46,968 nucleotides of DNA, from positions 1 to 46,968 of the forward strand of contig NZ_JAMYDV010000020.1 in the NCBI RefSeq assembly GCF_024128855.1, given 5' to 3'. Position 1 is the first letter of the stretch. Each line of letters opens with the position of its first letter. Shown here piece by piece: positions 35,215 through 42,596 of the stretch. Source of the stretch: Rhodovulum tesquicola. GTDB taxonomy: Bacteria > Pseudomonadota > Alphaproteobacteria > Rhodobacterales > Rhodobacteraceae. Position numbers and translations under genes: made by a program. The notes beneath the pieces were generated by a model, which ran no database searches, was not told where the DNA came from, and worked only from the letters and a program-made list of their open reading frames with translations.

Positions 35215-36257
35215 ACGATCCCGGCGCACTTGCCCCGCCGCGCGCTGCCACGATCCTGGCCCTGAAGGGCGGCGGCTATATGGGCCTTTACACCGCGCAT
35301 CTGCTGGCCCGGCTGGACGCCTTTCGCCGCGCGCGAGGCATGCAAGGCACGCTGGCCGACAGCGTCGAGGTGATCGCGGGCACCTCGGTCGGTGCGATCC
35401 TGGCCGCGGGCCTGGCGGCCGGGCTGTCGCCCGCGCGCCTTGTCGATCTGATCGAGACCGAAGGGCTGCGCATCTTCCCGCGCCGGTCGGTCCTGCACCG
35501 CGCGCCCGGCCTGATCCGTGCGCGGTTCTCGCCCGGTCCCCTGCGCGAGGTGCTTGAGACCGCGCTTGGGCCGATCACGCTGGGCGATCTGCGCCATGTG
35601 CTGGTGATCCCGGCGGTGAACGAGACGCGCGGCCGTGCGGTGCTGTTTCGCAGCCACGACCCCGCCCAGCACCATCTGCGGCTGGTCGATGTGGTGCTGG
35701 CCTCGGCTGCGGCCCCGCTATACTTTCCGCGCCATGCGATCGGGGGCGAGTTCTTCACCGATGGGGGGCTGGCCGCGAACGGTCCGGCGCTGGCCGCCGC
35801 ACTGGACCTGCGTGCGGTTTTCGGGGTGCCGGTCGACTGCCAGAGCGTGCTGTCCCTTGGCACGACGCTGGCCGCGCCGCGTCCGCACCCGGCCCGCGCG
35901 CGGGCGGCCTGGGGGGCGCTGGACTGGCTCTGGCGGGGCAACCGGCTGCTGGACCTGCTGCTGGGCGGGCAGGTCGATCTGCAGACCGATCTGCTGCGCA
36001 GTCTCGGACCCCGCCGCCTGATCGTTCTGGACGAGGAACTGGGCCCCGGGGAGGCCGATGCGGTCCATCTGGTCGATGCGGGGCTTGACGCCCGCGCCAC
36101 GCTGGCCGAGGCCGCCGCCCGCACCGCTGCCCGCATCCCCCCCGACCTGCGCGAGGACCTGGACCGCCTGCTGGCCCGCCGTGCCCGCCGGCTGGCCTTT
36201 GTCACCGTGCCCGGCGCCCTCCGTTCCCGGCCCTGCCTGATCCCGCCCGAGGCGTGA
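35202..36257 (+). CDS. Patatin-like phospholipase
   Basis: A 351-residue patatin-fold lipid acyl hydrolase. The oxyanion-hole motif is GGGYMG (23-28). The nucleophile elbow is GTSVG (60-64) with Ser62, and the catalytic Asp is Asp187 in DGG (187-189). No signal peptide is seen, so it acts in the cytoplasm or on the inner membrane face. Its length matches phospholipase effectors such as CapV of CBASS, but no CD-NTase is nearby. It overlaps the preceding unknown gene by 13 bases. The family also includes housekeeping lipid hydrolases, so a defence role is open. Confidence 0.9.
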   Translation: MDRLNDPGALAPPRAATILALKGGGYMGLYTAHLLARLDAFRRARGMQGTLADSVEVIAGTSVGAILAAGLAAGLSPARLVDLIETEGLRIFPRRSVLHRAPGLIRARFSPGPLREVLETALGPITLGDLRHVLVIPAVNETRGRAVLFRSHDPAQHHLRLVDVVLASAAAPLYFPRHAIGGEFFTDGGLAANGPALAAALDLRAVFGVPVDCQSVLSLGTTLAAPRPHPARARAAWGALDWLWRGNRLLDLLLGGQVDLQTDLLRSLGPRRLIVLDEELGPGEADAVHLVDAGLDARATLAEAAARTAARIPPDLREDLDRLLARRARRLAFVTVPGALRSRPCLIPPEA

Positions 36258-36373
36258 TCCGGCCCCGGGGTCGGGTGGCCGGCGGGTGATGGCCTTGTCG
36301 GCGGGGATCGGCATCGCGACGACGGATAACCGCTTGACGGGCGCCGAGCACAAACCTAAGCATGGCGGCGCTT

Positions 36374-36447
36374 GGCGAGTTGGCGGAGTGGTTACGCAGC
36401 GGATTGCAAATCCGTGTACGCCGGTTCGATTCCGGCACTCGCCTCCA
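36374..36447 (+). tRNA. tRNA-Cys (anticodon GCA)
   Basis: The acceptor arms GGCGAGT (36374-36380) and ACTCGCC (36437-36443) pair perfectly, with discriminator T and encoded CCA at 36445-36447. The anticodon stem GCGGA/TCCGT encloses the loop TTGCAAA with anticodon GCA. The T arm is GCCGG-TTCGATT-CCGGC. It lies beside a tyrosine integrase, so its 3' end is the probable attachment site of the element to the right. Confidence 0.95.
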
Positions 36448-36493
36448 TTTACTTTCAAATACTTAGGGCAAAACGGCGACAGCCTCGCGGCTT

Positions 36494-36521
36494 GGTTTGC
36501 CAACCCGGTTTGCCAACCGGG
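36494..36521. repeat. Two direct copies of a 12-bp dyad beside tRNA-Cys
   Basis: GGTTTGCCAACC occurs at 36494-36505 and again at 36507-36518. Each copy is itself an inverted repeat, and the second extends to CCCGGTT-TGCC-AACCGGG (36504-36521). They could be integrase arm sites or a weak tRNA transcription terminator; no T-run follows. Confidence 0.6.
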
Positions 36522-36581
36522 CCCGATCCGCGTCTCATTTCGGGATGGACCGGGCCGCCCCCTTCTCCCCTCTAGACACGG

Positions 36582-36617
36582 AAAACCGGGCGCAGGGCAT
36601 GGCCCTGGCCCGGTTTT
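36582..36617. terminator. Bidirectional intrinsic terminator
   Basis: AAAACCGGGC (36582-36591) and GCCCGGTTTT (36608-36617) are perfect 10-bp arms. Inside them, CAGGGC and GCCCTG pair around ATG. The stem ends in T4 on both strands. It separates the tRNA-Cys transcript from the oppositely oriented integrase gene. Confidence 0.75.
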
Positions 36618-36695
36618 GAACGCGCGGATTGTAAGCCTGATGGGAGCGAGATCGCGACCCGAGGAGCATCGACCTCACCGGCTGGAGGCGCATAC

Positions 36696-37886
36696 TCAGC
36701 CTCGACTTCCCGAGGCTCCTTTCGCTCTCTCGTTCTCCTGTCGCTGCCTCTCCTTGGCCGCCGTCAGCTTGGCCAACACCTCATCCGAGACCTCGGGAAC
36801 GAGCGCGGCATAGCGCTCGATGATGTTGGCGGCATGCCGGATCCCCCATCCCATGGTCACGGCGATCTCGTTCAGGGTGCAGCCCGCCCGCAGGAGCGCG
36901 GTCGCGGCGGTCCCGCGCATGTCGTTCAGGCGCAATTCATCCCGGATGTGGATTTTCGTCCTGTCTGCCTTCGCCGCCTCGTTCGCCCGCTTTTTCAGCT
37001 CGCGAACGATCGCCGACGCCCGCAAAGATGTGAGCCGTTTTCCGGTCAGGGAGGTGATCAGATACTCCTGGTCTTCCGGCGTGGTGTCGATGACGCTCGC
37101 CATTGCCGGTGTGACAGGGATGCTCACGGGCTTCCCGCTCTTAGTTCGCCTGAAGTAAATGCGGCGCCCCAACGGCGTGCTCTGCACATGGCTGCGGGTC
37201 AGAATGCCGATATCCTGCGGCGTCAACCCGCCCTCGGACGCCGCGATCACCACCCTTTTCTCCGCCTCGGTGGCGACTTCCAGCAGGGCATTCACCTCGC
37301 GCGGCAGCCAGATGATCTCGGCCCGGTTCGCCCGATAGGTCTTCTTGACCCCAGAATGATGGTGCATGTCGATGTACCGGGTCTGTTTCGCCCAGTTCAG
37401 CAAGAGCGTCACCACCGCGCCTGCGTAATCATATCTTTTCGGCGAATGGGACCATTTGTTCTTCCAGGTCACGATCTCCGCAATCGAATCGGGCTCTTCG
37501 AACATCTTGATCGGGTCTTCGCCAAATTCGGCTTCGAACGAATTCAGGAAGCTGTCATAGTCGCGGCGAGTGCGTTCCGCCAACTGGACATATTCAGCCG
37601 ATTGCTTGAATTTCACGATGATGGCGCCGGTCGACACGAGGTTCGGCACGTAACACGGCTTGCTGCGAGCGCCGCGCTTGTTCTGGGCTCGCTCTTTCGC
37701 CTCGATATACGCCGCCAGGTATTCGTCGCTTCCCAAGCCAAAGTCCTGGCCGGAATGCCAGAATTGCGGCCCCCCACGGCGAACGTAATGATACTCACGT
37801 ACCGTGCCATCGGCGAGGGTCTTCACCACGATCTGGACCCCTTTCGGCACATTGCTCCGTCGGCTCGTACTACGTTTTCGTGGCAC
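36696..37886 (-). CDS. int: Tyrosine-type site-specific integrase
   Basis: A 396-residue phage/ICE-type integrase ending 248 bases from tRNA-Cys and pointing at it. The core-binding domain is at about 100-200 and the catalytic domain at about 205-370. The catalytic Lys is in RRTKSGKPVSIPV, the second Arg in LNDMRGTAATALL, and the nucleophile Tyr in IIERYAALV. Three usual positions deviate: the first Arg region reads EGGLTPQDIG, the His of HxxR is Asn (NDMR), and the later His is Trp (MGWG). The Trp change is common in related alphaproteobacterial integrases; the first two are less expected. The start is GTG at 37886, with GAGGAGG 7 bases upstream. It overlaps the excisionase-like gene by 17 bases. 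Confidence 0.92.
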   Translation of the reverse strand: MPRKRSTSRRSNVPKGVQIVVKTLADGTVREYHYVRRGGPQFWHSGQDFGLGSDEYLAAYIEAKERAQNKRGARSKPCYVPNLVSTGAIIVKFKQSAEYVQLAERTRRDYDSFLNSFEAEFGEDPIKMFEEPDSIAEIVTWKNKWSHSPKRYDYAGAVVTLLLNWAKQTRYIDMHHHSGVKKTYRANRAEIIWLPREVNALLEVATEAEKRVVIAASEGGLTPQDIGILTRSHVQSTPLGRRIYFRRTKSGKPVSIPVTPAMASVIDTTPEDQEYLITSLTGKRLTSLRASAIVRELKKRANEAAKADRTKIHIRDELRLNDMRGTAATALLRAGCTLNEIAVTMGWGIRHAANIIERYAALVPEVSDEVLAKLTAAKERQRQENERAKGASGSRG

Positions 37887-38190
37887 GGCGCATCCTCCTC
37901 AACTCGGTAAGGTTGTTTTCGATAGGCTTCGAGGATGTCGGCTCCGACGGGACGATCCCCTGGAGCGCGTTCAATCGCTCGCGCACCAGATGCGCGTCAA
38001 AGAGATGGGGGCGTCCGGGAACAGGCTCGATCCCGGTCTGTCTGACCCAGCGACGAAACTTGGAGTCCGGACCATCGGGAAAGCGCATGACACCGGCCAG
38101 TTCCTCCGCCGTGAGGAACACGAGCGAGGCTGCCGTCGCGGCGTTCCGCACGTGATGTCCGGCAAAGGGATGAGAGTCGTATCCGTCCAT
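37870..38190 (-). CDS. Excisionase-like DNA-binding protein (DUF4224-type pattern)
   Basis: A small protein of 106 residues from ATG 38190 (a GTG at 38202 would add four). The pattern FLTAEELAGVMRFPDGPDSKFRRWVRQTGIEPVPGRPHLFDAHLVRERL matches the small helix-turn-helix proteins encoded next to tyrosine integrases: LTxxEL, then Trp, then GIP-like. It overlaps the integrase start, and both are on the minus strand. It probably sets the direction of recombination or regulates int. The family assignment rests on pattern and position only. Confidence 0.75.
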   Translation of the reverse strand: MDGYDSHPFAGHHVRNAATAASLVFLTAEELAGVMRFPDGPDSKFRRWVRQTGIEPVPGRPHLFDAHLVRERLNALQGIVPSEPTSSKPIENNLTELRRMRRATKT

Positions 38191-38334
38191 GGTGGTCGCC
38201 ACGTGGGGTTCGGTTTTCTTGATGAGGGGGAGATCGGTCCATGCCTGCTCTGCCGGTCGCGAGAACGCGCACGGATTGCCTTCATGGTTAACCGATCGGC
38301 GTCATGACTGGCGGTAACGCGCAAGGGGCATGCG

Positions 38335-38362
38335 TCGGGGCAGAATGAGGCTCCTGCCCCGA
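38335..38362. terminator. Terminator-like hairpin
   Basis: TCGGGGCAG (38335-38343) and CTGCCCCGA (38354-38362) are perfect 9-bp arms with a 10-base loop, and GCGGGTCTTTTCG follows on the plus strand. It lies 24 bases after the minus-strand gene at 38386-38823 and before the excisionase-like gene. Confidence 0.45.
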
Positions 38363-38385
38363 GCGGGTCTTTTCGCTACCGGCCC

Positions 38386-38823
38386 TCAGGTCCGGCCGAG
38401 GAGGAGCCGTTCAGCCTCGAGCCGGTCGAGCACGTCCCGGCGGAGGGCCAGGACCGTCTCGAGCCGGTCGACCAGCCCCGCGAGCGCGCGGCCGTGGTCC
38501 GAGTACTCCACCACCTCCTGGACGATCCCGACGGCATCGCCCTCGGGGTCCTGAAACCCCATGAACTCACGGTGCCGGCCGAGTTCCTCGGCATCGCGCA
38601 GCGCGCGCAGCCGGGTCAGCGCCGCCTCGAAGCCGCCCTCGTGGAGCCGGTCGAACACCTTGTCGTCGCGCAGCGGGGACAGGCATCGCTGGAGGTACGC
38701 CACCTCCTGCGAGTCGGCGCCCGGCTGCATGTCGCGGGCGAGGAGCGCGACCTCCCGCCCGAGGCGGAGCCCCCGCGCCGCCAGGTCTTCCAGGCTTTCG
38801 GATTGGCGATCGTGTTTCTGCAT
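38386..38823 (-). CDS. Unknown helical protein
   Basis: A 145-residue protein I do not recognise. It is charged, Leu-rich and probably all-helical, with coiled-coil-like stretches (LEDLAARGLRLGREVALLARDM, LVDRLETVLALRRDVLDRLEAERLLL). There is no signal peptide. The ATG at 38823 has GGAGAGGGAA upstream. It follows the unknown gene at 38905-39303 in the same direction and shares its helical, Asp/Arg/Leu-rich style. It lies in the accessory region right of the integrase. Confidence 0.7.
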   Translation of the reverse strand: MQKHDRQSESLEDLAARGLRLGREVALLARDMQPGADSQEVAYLQRCLSPLRDDKVFDRLHEGGFEAALTRLRALRDAEELGRHREFMGFQDPEGDAVGIVQEVVEYSDHGRALAGLVDRLETVLALRRDVLDRLEAERLLLGRT

Positions 38824-38874
38824 GTTTCCCTCTCCGGGTTCGCGGGGGCAGCCCCATGCCGCCCCCCGTCACTC

Positions 38875-38897
38875 CCGGCCCCCGGCCTGGGGGCCGG
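38875..38897. repeat. GC-rich hairpin between two unknown genes
   Basis: CCGGCCCCC (38875-38883) and GGGGGCCGG (38889-38897) are perfect 9-bp arms around GGCCT. It lies just after the stop of the minus-strand gene that ends at 38905, so it may be a 3' end hairpin. There is no T-run. Confidence 0.5.
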
Positions 38898-38904
38898 AGG
38901 GAAA

Positions 38905-39303
38905 TCACGCGGCCGCCGCGGCGGCTGGCGAGGGCGGCCCGGCGATCTCGCCGAGAAGGGTCCCGAGGCGATCCGTGAGCCGGCAGAGATCCTCGACCCG
39001 CGGATCGGCGGGGTGAATCTCCGCGAAACGCGCGGCCTCGACGCTGTCGAGATCGTCGACATGGTCGAGGGCGAGCAGCCCGTGCAGCGCCACGAGGTCC
39101 CGTTCGAGCCCGCGCGTGAGGCGGTCCGCGCCGGACATGGCCTCGAGAAGCCCCAGCGCCCGGCTTTCCCAGCGCGCGCCCCCGAGGAGCGCCGCCGCCG
39201 TGACGAGCGCCTCGCCATGTTCGTTGCAGAAGTGGCGCGCCGCTGCCAGGCGCGGGTCGCAGGTGACCGGTGTGCCGGTCTTGAAATTATCCTTGACGTA
39301 CAT
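38905..39303 (-). CDS. Unknown protein beginning MYVKDNFKTG
   Basis: A 132-residue protein of unknown family. The N-terminus (MYVKDNFKTGTPVTCDPRLAAARHFCNEHGEALVTAAALLGG) has two Cys and two His, and the rest is helical (MSGADRLTRGLERDLVALHGLLALDHVDDLDSVEAARFAEI), ending in a run of six Ala. The start at 39303 is strongly supported by GGAGGAAA upstream. It is followed by a hairpin and the unknown gene at 38386-38823, probably as one transcript. Confidence 0.7.
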   Translation of the reverse strand: MYVKDNFKTGTPVTCDPRLAAARHFCNEHGEALVTAAALLGGARWESRALGLLEAMSGADRLTRGLERDLVALHGLLALDHVDDLDSVEAARFAEIHPADPRVEDLCRLTDRLGTLLGEIAGPPSPAAAAAA

Positions 39304-40004
39304 GGGTTTCCTCCATGCGGTGCTGCCGCCCCATGCGGCAGCGTCACAGGACCCGGCGCTGACCTCCTTTCGGTCCGGGGGATGGCGGGCGAAGCGCGTC
39401 GTTGGCAGCAGAAAGGTTGGTATCGGGATGCTTCGACCCGGGTTTCGGTTTCGCGCGGCTGGGGGGTCCGGCGCGGTCTCGCCCCGAGGACCGCGCCGGA
39501 ACCACGGGCCGCGCCCCATGGACCAGTTCGTCCTTGGCCGGCTCGGCAAGCGGCGGTCTTCCTGCGGCGCCCGCGCTCCCGGCGGTCAGGGCGCGGGGAA
39601 GGCATCGGAGGTCAAAAAAAAGTGCGTATCGGTCACGCGGGCCTCGTGGCTCCAGGTCCAGCGGAAGGCATGGTACCTGTAGCGCTCCGTGGCCATGAGG
39701 CGCTCAAAGGCCCGCTGCATCCCGGCCCCAAGAGGCCATCGACCCGGCCCGTGTGATAGCCTGTTCCCTTCAGCGATTGCTGGACCATCCGGTGGGCACC
39801 ATCCGAACGCGCAACACAGGCGCGACGGGCATCCTCCAAGGTGACAGGACGCCTCCCATCCGCGTCCTTCAGGCGAAATGTCCCAGTGTTTCGGCTGTCG
39901 AGAGAGGCTCGCCCCGCCCGATCGGCCGATTACTCCACATTCGCGTTTTGGCTCGGCTCGACACGATACCAATTCCTCCAGGCACCAACAGAAGGAGAAC
40001 TCAC
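39304..40004. other. Gap with inverted repeat and gene remnant
   Basis: The gap contains a perfect 12-bp inverted repeat, TCCGGCGCGGTC (39467-39478) and GACCGCGCCGGA (39489-39500). It also holds the frameshifted peptidoglycan-binding remnant at 39586-39924 on the minus strand. No intact gene is supported. The right end carries the ribosome-binding site (GAAGGAG) of the gene starting at 40005. Confidence 0.6.
39586..39924 (-). pseudogene. Frameshifted peptidoglycan-binding-domain remnant
   Basis: Read on the minus strand, one frame gives LEDARRACVARSDGAHRMVQ, then QSLKGTGYHTGRVDGLLGPG. This matches the PG_binding_1 pattern (VQxxLxxxGYxxGxVDGxxGP). The pattern ends abruptly near 39721. The natural continuation, MQRAFERLMATERYRYHAF and so on to a stop at 39586, is in another frame. 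A single missing base at about 39720-39722 (GGGCCGGG followed by ATGCAG) would join them. No start codon with a ribosome-binding site is seen. It is probably a decayed gene for a cell-wall-associated protein. Confidence 0.5.
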
Positions 40005-40235
40005 ATGCCCATGCATTCAAGCGACCTGCATATCGACACCTTCGGAAACGGCGTCCGCCTCCGCTTCGGTGAGAGGGCCTACCACAAGATGCTGAAGTCT
40101 CCGTTTGCCGACCAGGTCATCCGGGAGAACCGGCGGACCTGGCTGCTTGCCCCGATCGTTGATCGCGATCCGAACCTTGTGGCGGACCAGATCGCGGATT
40201 GGGCGAATGCCGCGGGCCTCAACACGTCCCGCTGA
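40005..40235 (+). CDS. Small unknown protein
   Basis: A 76-residue protein. It reads as a mixed alpha/beta fold (LHIDTFGNGVRLRFGERAYHKML) followed by helices (FADQVIRENRRTWLLAPIVDRDPNLVADQIADWANAAGL). The ATG at 40005 has GAAGGAG 7 bases upstream, a strong site. There is no signal peptide or recognisable family. It is followed 120 bases downstream by another small gene in the same direction. It lies in the accessory region. Confidence 0.7.
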   Translation: MPMHSSDLHIDTFGNGVRLRFGERAYHKMLKSPFADQVIRENRRTWLLAPIVDRDPNLVADQIADWANAAGLNTSR

Positions 40236-40355
40236 CAGGTAACGTGCGGCGGGATCCGGGCGGGCATGCCCCCCCAGGTCCCGCCAGGTCGCTTGGCGAG
40301 AGAAGCGCCATTCGCGCCCGGCAACCCCTCTTGTACAAAAAGAAGGAAGATGAGA

Positions 40356-40721
40356 ATGAAGATAGAAAAGAATACCGCAGGCTACTGTGCGGCACCGCCC
40401 GGGATCGGCTACATCATCCACCACGCCCCGTTGGTCGGGGACATCAGCGCCGGCTCAGTCTGGCTCTTTACCTGCGACCCGTCCAATCCGGACGGCGAGG
40501 ACACGCTCCAGCTTCTGGACCTCTCCGAAGCTCAGGCGATGACTTTCCGGAGCGACGAAGACTACGACCTTTTCGTTGAAGAACGCTCCATCTGTTGTTC
40601 CTTCGACTGGTCACAGACCGGTGCCACGACGCCGCACCGCCTGTTCGAGCGTGCCGGCGCCATGTTTGAAACCGTTCGGGACCTCTTTGAAGAAATGACT
40701 TCGCGCGCCGATGTGACCTGA
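40356..40721 (+). CDS. Unknown acidic protein
   Basis: A 121-residue acidic protein of unknown family. An N-terminal part reads as strands (GYIIHHAPLVGDISAGSVWLFTCDPSN) and a C-terminal part as helices (LFERAGAMFETVRDLFEEMTSRA), with CC in the middle (ERSICCSFDW). ATG 40356 has AAGGA about 8 bases upstream; ATG 40350 is too close to that site. It is convergent with the 560-residue recombinase-fold gene, with 192 bases between them. Small acidic proteins on mobile DNA are often anti-defence or regulatory, but nothing here shows that. Confidence 0.7.
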   Translation: MKIEKNTAGYCAAPPGIGYIIHHAPLVGDISAGSVWLFTCDPSNPDGEDTLQLLDLSEAQAMTFRSDEDYDLFVEERSICCSFDWSQTGATTPHRLFERAGAMFETVRDLFEEMTSRADVT

Positions 40722-40913
40722 GGCCCGGACCGACTGGTACTACATCGCGCCGGGCGCGGATTGCAGGGAGGGCGTAGCCCGACCGGAGATCCGGGCCCGG
40801 CGCGCCGCTCTCATCCTGATTGTCGCGCCGCACGCGCGTGCAGGGCGTCGTGTCGGGATCGGTTGGGCAGGACCTCGACAGCCTCTGGTATCGATGGAAT
40901 AAGCGGCGGTCGA

Positions 40914-42596
40914 TCAGAACTCCCCCTCGAATTCCGCGAACAGCCCCTCGACCAGCTCCTGTCCCCGGGCCATCTGCGCCGCGGCGACGGCCTTGCCCTG
41001 GTAGAACAGCCGGCTCTCCGGGTCGATCTGGGCGCAGAGGGCGAGGGCTGCGTCCACGCCCGCGGGGCCGAGCTTGCCGAGTTCCGTGTGGATCCGGGTG
41101 CGCGCGATATGCGCCCCGGTGCCGAGGTGTTTCCGCCAGACCGTGCTGGGGTAGCCCTTCGACAACGCCGCGCCATCGGACTTGCGAAAAAGGGGGGCCC
41201 GGCGCTCCTGCGCTCTTTCGCGCATCTCGGGCAGATACGCCGGGTCGACCCCCTGGAGCACCAGCGCGTCGAGGAACCGTGTGAGGCGCGGATGAAGGCG
41301 GCCGCGCAGCGGAACCCCTTCCTTGTTTGTCGTGATATCGATCCAGTACTGGCCGTCTTCGAAGACAACATGCTCCCCCCAGCGCAGGGTGCCGTCCTCC
41401 AACCGCAGCGGGAGAAGGGTCCAGAGCGCGAGCACGGCGGCCTCGTTCCGCAACCGGAAGAGGCTGGCCCGGTCGCCCGGACCATGGCTTGCCTCGAGGA
41501 GGCCAAGGGCCAGCGACCAGGTTTCCTGCAGGTCCGGTATCGCGGCGAGCCGGGCCTCCTTGAGCGGCACCACGCCCCGCTTGGCCCGGCGCAGGGTCTT
41601 CTCGTGGGTCTTCAGGGCCTCGAGAATATAGGCCTCCTCGCCAATGCGGTGGCCGAACTGCCGAAGCCGCATCGTGGCGGTGTGCAGTGTCGCCGGGCGG
41701 CGCCCCCGGGCGCGGAGCCGATCCTCGTGAAGCCGGATGCCGGTCAGGCTGAGCGCGATCGGCAGGCCGTTATCGGTCATTGTGCGGGCATAGGCCCGGA
41801 GGGTCTCTTCCATGCTCGTGACCACGCTCTTCGCCAGAGCCTCGTGGCCATCGAGCGCCCCGCCCGCGCGCAGGGCGGCAAGCGTCCGCTGCCAGCCCAG
41901 GGGCAGGTCGGAGAGCGGCAGGCTCAGGTCCGCGGGCCGCGGTTTCGCCGGCTTCCGGCGCTCCTTTTCCGGCGTCTTGAGTTGAATGGCCTCGCGCAGG
42001 GTCAGGACGACCGCGGGGTTTCCCGGCAGCAGGCGCGCCAAGGCGGCTTCGAGCGCGCGCAGGCGGCGGGACGACGTGGTGTCGGCGGAGAACGCCAGGA
42101 AATCCCGGGGCGTCGGGATCTCCACCCCATTCTGGACGGCGAAGACGAGGAACCGGTCGAGAACCCGGAGGTCCTCCAGCGCCACGTCCGACATGCCGGG
42201 CAGGTCCCGGTACGGCGCGAAGTGCGCGCCGGACAGTATTTCCTCCCGGCTGCGCCGATCGCAGCGCCGCGACCGCGGTTTCTGCATCCGGATCGCCTCC
42301 TGCACCACGGCGCGGATCTGTGCGTCGGCGGGCAGGAATTTCCCGAACGCGAGGCGCAGGTCGGCGAGCGCCCGGGCCGATCCGATCTCCTCTGCAAGAG
42401 CGAGGAGGTCGTCGATGCACGGCGTCTCGAGGGACCGGGCCTCGGCCCAGGCGAGGAACCGGTCGAGCATGCGGAGCTCGCGGACGGGGATGTCCGCGAC
42501 CCCCTGCAGGTCACGATAGGGGGCGAAGCGCGGCCCGGCGAGAATGTCCGCCGGGCTGCGGGTGTCATAGGATCGTCTGGCGGTCGTCTCAGTCAT
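40914..42596 (-). CDS. Large tyrosine-recombinase-fold protein with degenerate active site and internal duplication
   Basis: A 560-residue protein. Residues about 13-108 and 115-210 are a tandem duplication: both contain FAPYRDL, a later Leu-Asp-Arg-Phe-Leu helix and LREAIQL/VQEAIRM ends. The C-terminal half resembles a tyrosine recombinase catalytic domain. RNEAAVLALWTLLPLRLEDG carries a candidate first Arg, TTNKEGVPLRGRLHP the beta-hairpin Lys, and RLFYQGKAV a candidate Tyr. The HxxR box reads HTEL, so the second Arg is missing. It is therefore probably a non-catalytic or altered partner of the 608-residue recombinase. The start overlaps the end of that gene by 8 bases, implying coupled translation. 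Confidence 0.85.
   Translation of the reverse strand: MTETTARRSYDTRSPADILAGPRFAPYRDLQGVADIPVRELRMLDRFLAWAEARSLETPCIDDLLALAEEIGSARALADLRLAFGKFLPADAQIRAVVQEAIRMQKPRSRRCDRRSREEILSGAHFAPYRDLPGMSDVALEDLRVLDRFLVFAVQNGVEIPTPRDFLAFSADTTSSRRLRALEAALARLLPGNPAVVLTLREAIQLKTPEKERRKPAKPRPADLSLPLSDLPLGWQRTLAALRAGGALDGHEALAKSVVTSMEETLRAYARTMTDNGLPIALSLTGIRLHEDRLRARGRRPATLHTATMRLRQFGHRIGEEAYILEALKTHEKTLRRAKRGVVPLKEARLAAIPDLQETWSLALGLLEASHGPGDRASLFRLRNEAAVLALWTLLPLRLEDGTLRWGEHVVFEDGQYWIDITTNKEGVPLRGRLHPRLTRFLDALVLQGVDPAYLPEMRERAQERRAPLFRKSDGAALSKGYPSTVWRKHLGTGAHIARTRIHTELGKLGPAGVDAALALCAQIDPESRLFYQGKAVAAAQMARGQELVEGLFAEFEGEF

Noticed and set aside
34253-36257. A CBASS system based on the patatin gene
   Set aside because: No CD-NTase, Cap2/Cap3 or HORMA/TRIP13-like gene is present. 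The two upstream proteins show no nucleotidyltransferase motif that I can see.
36494-36521. The direct repeats beside tRNA-Cys as the att core
   Set aside because: They are not copies of the tRNA 3' end and lie together on one side, so they cannot be the two ends of the element.
39586-40020. A Cys-rich 144-residue minus-strand protein as a real gene
   Set aside because: Its first half is the wrong frame of the peptidoglycan-binding remnant, and it has no ribosome-binding site. A frameshifted gene explains the segment better.
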